A stretch of 15,918 bases of DNA from PVC group bacterium (GTDB lineage: Bacteria > GCA-001730085 > JADFSZ01): the NCBI GenBank assembly GCA_022560555.1, contig JADFSZ010000016.1:1-15918 (forward strand), in the 5' to 3' direction. Positions 15,137 to 15,918 of this stretch are shown here, piece by piece. A model generated the notes under the pieces. It was not told the DNA's origin and ran no database searches. It saw nothing but the letters and a program-made list of their open reading frames with translations. The first letter of the stretch is position 1. Every line of letters begins with the position of its first letter. Made by a program: the position numbers and the translations under genes.

Positions 15137-15918
15137 ATGTTCTGGTTGTCGGCAGCGGAGGACGTGAACACACATTTGTTTGGAAACTTTATCAAAGCAA
15201 AAAAGTCAAAAAGATTTTTGCGGCTCCCGGAAACGCGGGTATGACCGCTCATGCAACATGTGTTTCGATTCAAGCGGATGATATACAAGGGCTTCTTAAA
15301 TTTGCGAAGGATAACATGATTGACATTACGATTGTCGGGCCTGAGTTGCCGTTGACATTAGGAATTGTTGATGAATTCCAAAAAAACAATTTACGCATAT
15401 TTGGTCCATCCAAAGCGGCCGCACAGCTTGAGGGGAGCAAAGTATTTTCCAAAGTCTTTATGAGTAAATACGGAATTCCAACGGCTCCATATGAGGTTTT
15501 TGATGATGTTGACGATGCACGGGTCTATATAGAAAAAGAAGCCTACCCTCTAGTGATTAAGGCTGACGGTTTAGCGGCCGGCAAGGGTGTTTATATCTGC
15601 ATGGGTAAGGCTGAGTCTCTCTCGGCGCTTGAAGAAATTATGGTGAAAAAAACATTTGGCGATGCCGGGGCACGAATTATTGTTGAGGAATGTTTGATGG
15701 GGCAAGAGGTCTCTATATTAGCTTTTTGTGACGGGAATACTGTAAAGATGATGGAGACAAGCCAAGATCACAAAAGGATTTTTAATAACGATGAAGGGCC
15801 CAATACCGGCGGCATGGGGGCCTACAGCCCGGCCGATTTGATTGATGACGCACAAATGAAGGAGATTTACGATCACGTTCTTGTTCCGGTTCTGGAAGGC
15901 ATGAAAGTCGAAGAATCA
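15133..15918 (+). CDS. purD: Phosphoribosylamine-glycine ligase (GAR synthetase), N-terminal 262 residues, cut by window end
   Basis: The frame opens at an ATG overlapping the hisC stop (ATGA) and runs 262 codons to the edge, so about 60 percent of a normal enzyme of roughly 420 residues is present. PurD joins glycine to phosphoribosylamine using ATP, the second step of purine synthesis. The N-terminal domain starts MNVLVVGSGGREH. Then come APGNAG, the VGPELPL segment, and FGPSKAAAQLEGSK leading into the ATP-grasp domain with VIKADGLAAGKGV, and later QDHKRIFNNDEGPNTGGMGAYSP. All of these are standard PurD signatures. No frameshift is visible. Confidence 0.96.
   Translation, partial: MNVLVVGSGGREHTFVWKLYQSKKVKKIFAAPGNAGMTAHATCVSIQADDIQGLLKFAKDNMIDITIVGPELPLTLGIVDEFQKNNLRIFGPSKAAAQLEGSKVFSKVFMSKYGIPTAPYEVFDDVDDARVYIEKEAYPLVIKADGLAAGKGVYICMGKAESLSALEEIMVKKTFGDAGARIIVEECLMGQEVSILAFCDGNTVKMMETSQDHKRIFNNDEGPNTGGMGAYSPADLIDDAQMKEIYDHVLVPVLEGMKVEES

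Overview
The window reads as chromosome from an uncultured Gram-negative (diderm) bacterium of moderate to low GC (roughly low 40s percent by eye). A signal-peptide-bearing TolC-type outer-membrane protein and an RND pump indicate two membranes. Long overlapping housekeeping operons, a small GIY-YIG gene among palindromic repeats, and an RMDN-like TPR protein would fit an Omnitrophota-like lineage, but that placement is inference and nothing here proves it.

Layout. 1-114 is the 3' tail of an unidentified gene, followed by a non-coding stretch with a strong GC-rich hairpin. At 407-698 on the minus strand lies the most notable object: a tRNA-Asn(GUU) gene whose anticodon is split by a 216-nt self-splicing group I intron. 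P1 and P10 pairings, the P/Q/R/S core, GAAA-capped P2 and P9 and the terminal G can all be read. The gene has its own promoter (730-758) and rho-independent terminator (359-394). At 764-1279 follows a repeat module: three 43-nt palindromic units and two exact 20-bp direct repeats surround a small GIY-YIG nuclease gene (minus). A 10-bp core of the direct repeat also matches the 5' end of the tRNA gene.

From 1371 onward every gene is on the plus strand. First come three separate genes: engB/ysxC (ribosome-assembly GTPase), a secreted RMDN-like TPR protein, and a TauE/SafE-type permease. From 3968 to the window end nine genes are packed tightly: tolC-like, RND pump, nadE (glutamine-dependent NAD+ synthetase), trpS, scpA, scpB, pheA (chorismate mutase/prephenate dehydratase), hisC-type aminotransferase and purD (cut by the window end). 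Gaps are at most 26 bp and five of the eight junctions overlap, which suggests one long, translationally coupled transcription unit.

Functionally, TolC and RND form the outer-membrane and inner-membrane parts of an efflux system, but no adaptor gene is present. scpA and scpB supply the non-SMC subunits of bacterial condensin. pheA followed by hisC suggests phenylalanine synthesis, with the aminotransferase acting on phenylpyruvate and/or histidinol phosphate. nadE, trpS and purD are housekeeping. The best candidates for a less-described system are the split tRNA-Asn and the adjoining repeat-bounded GIY-YIG module.
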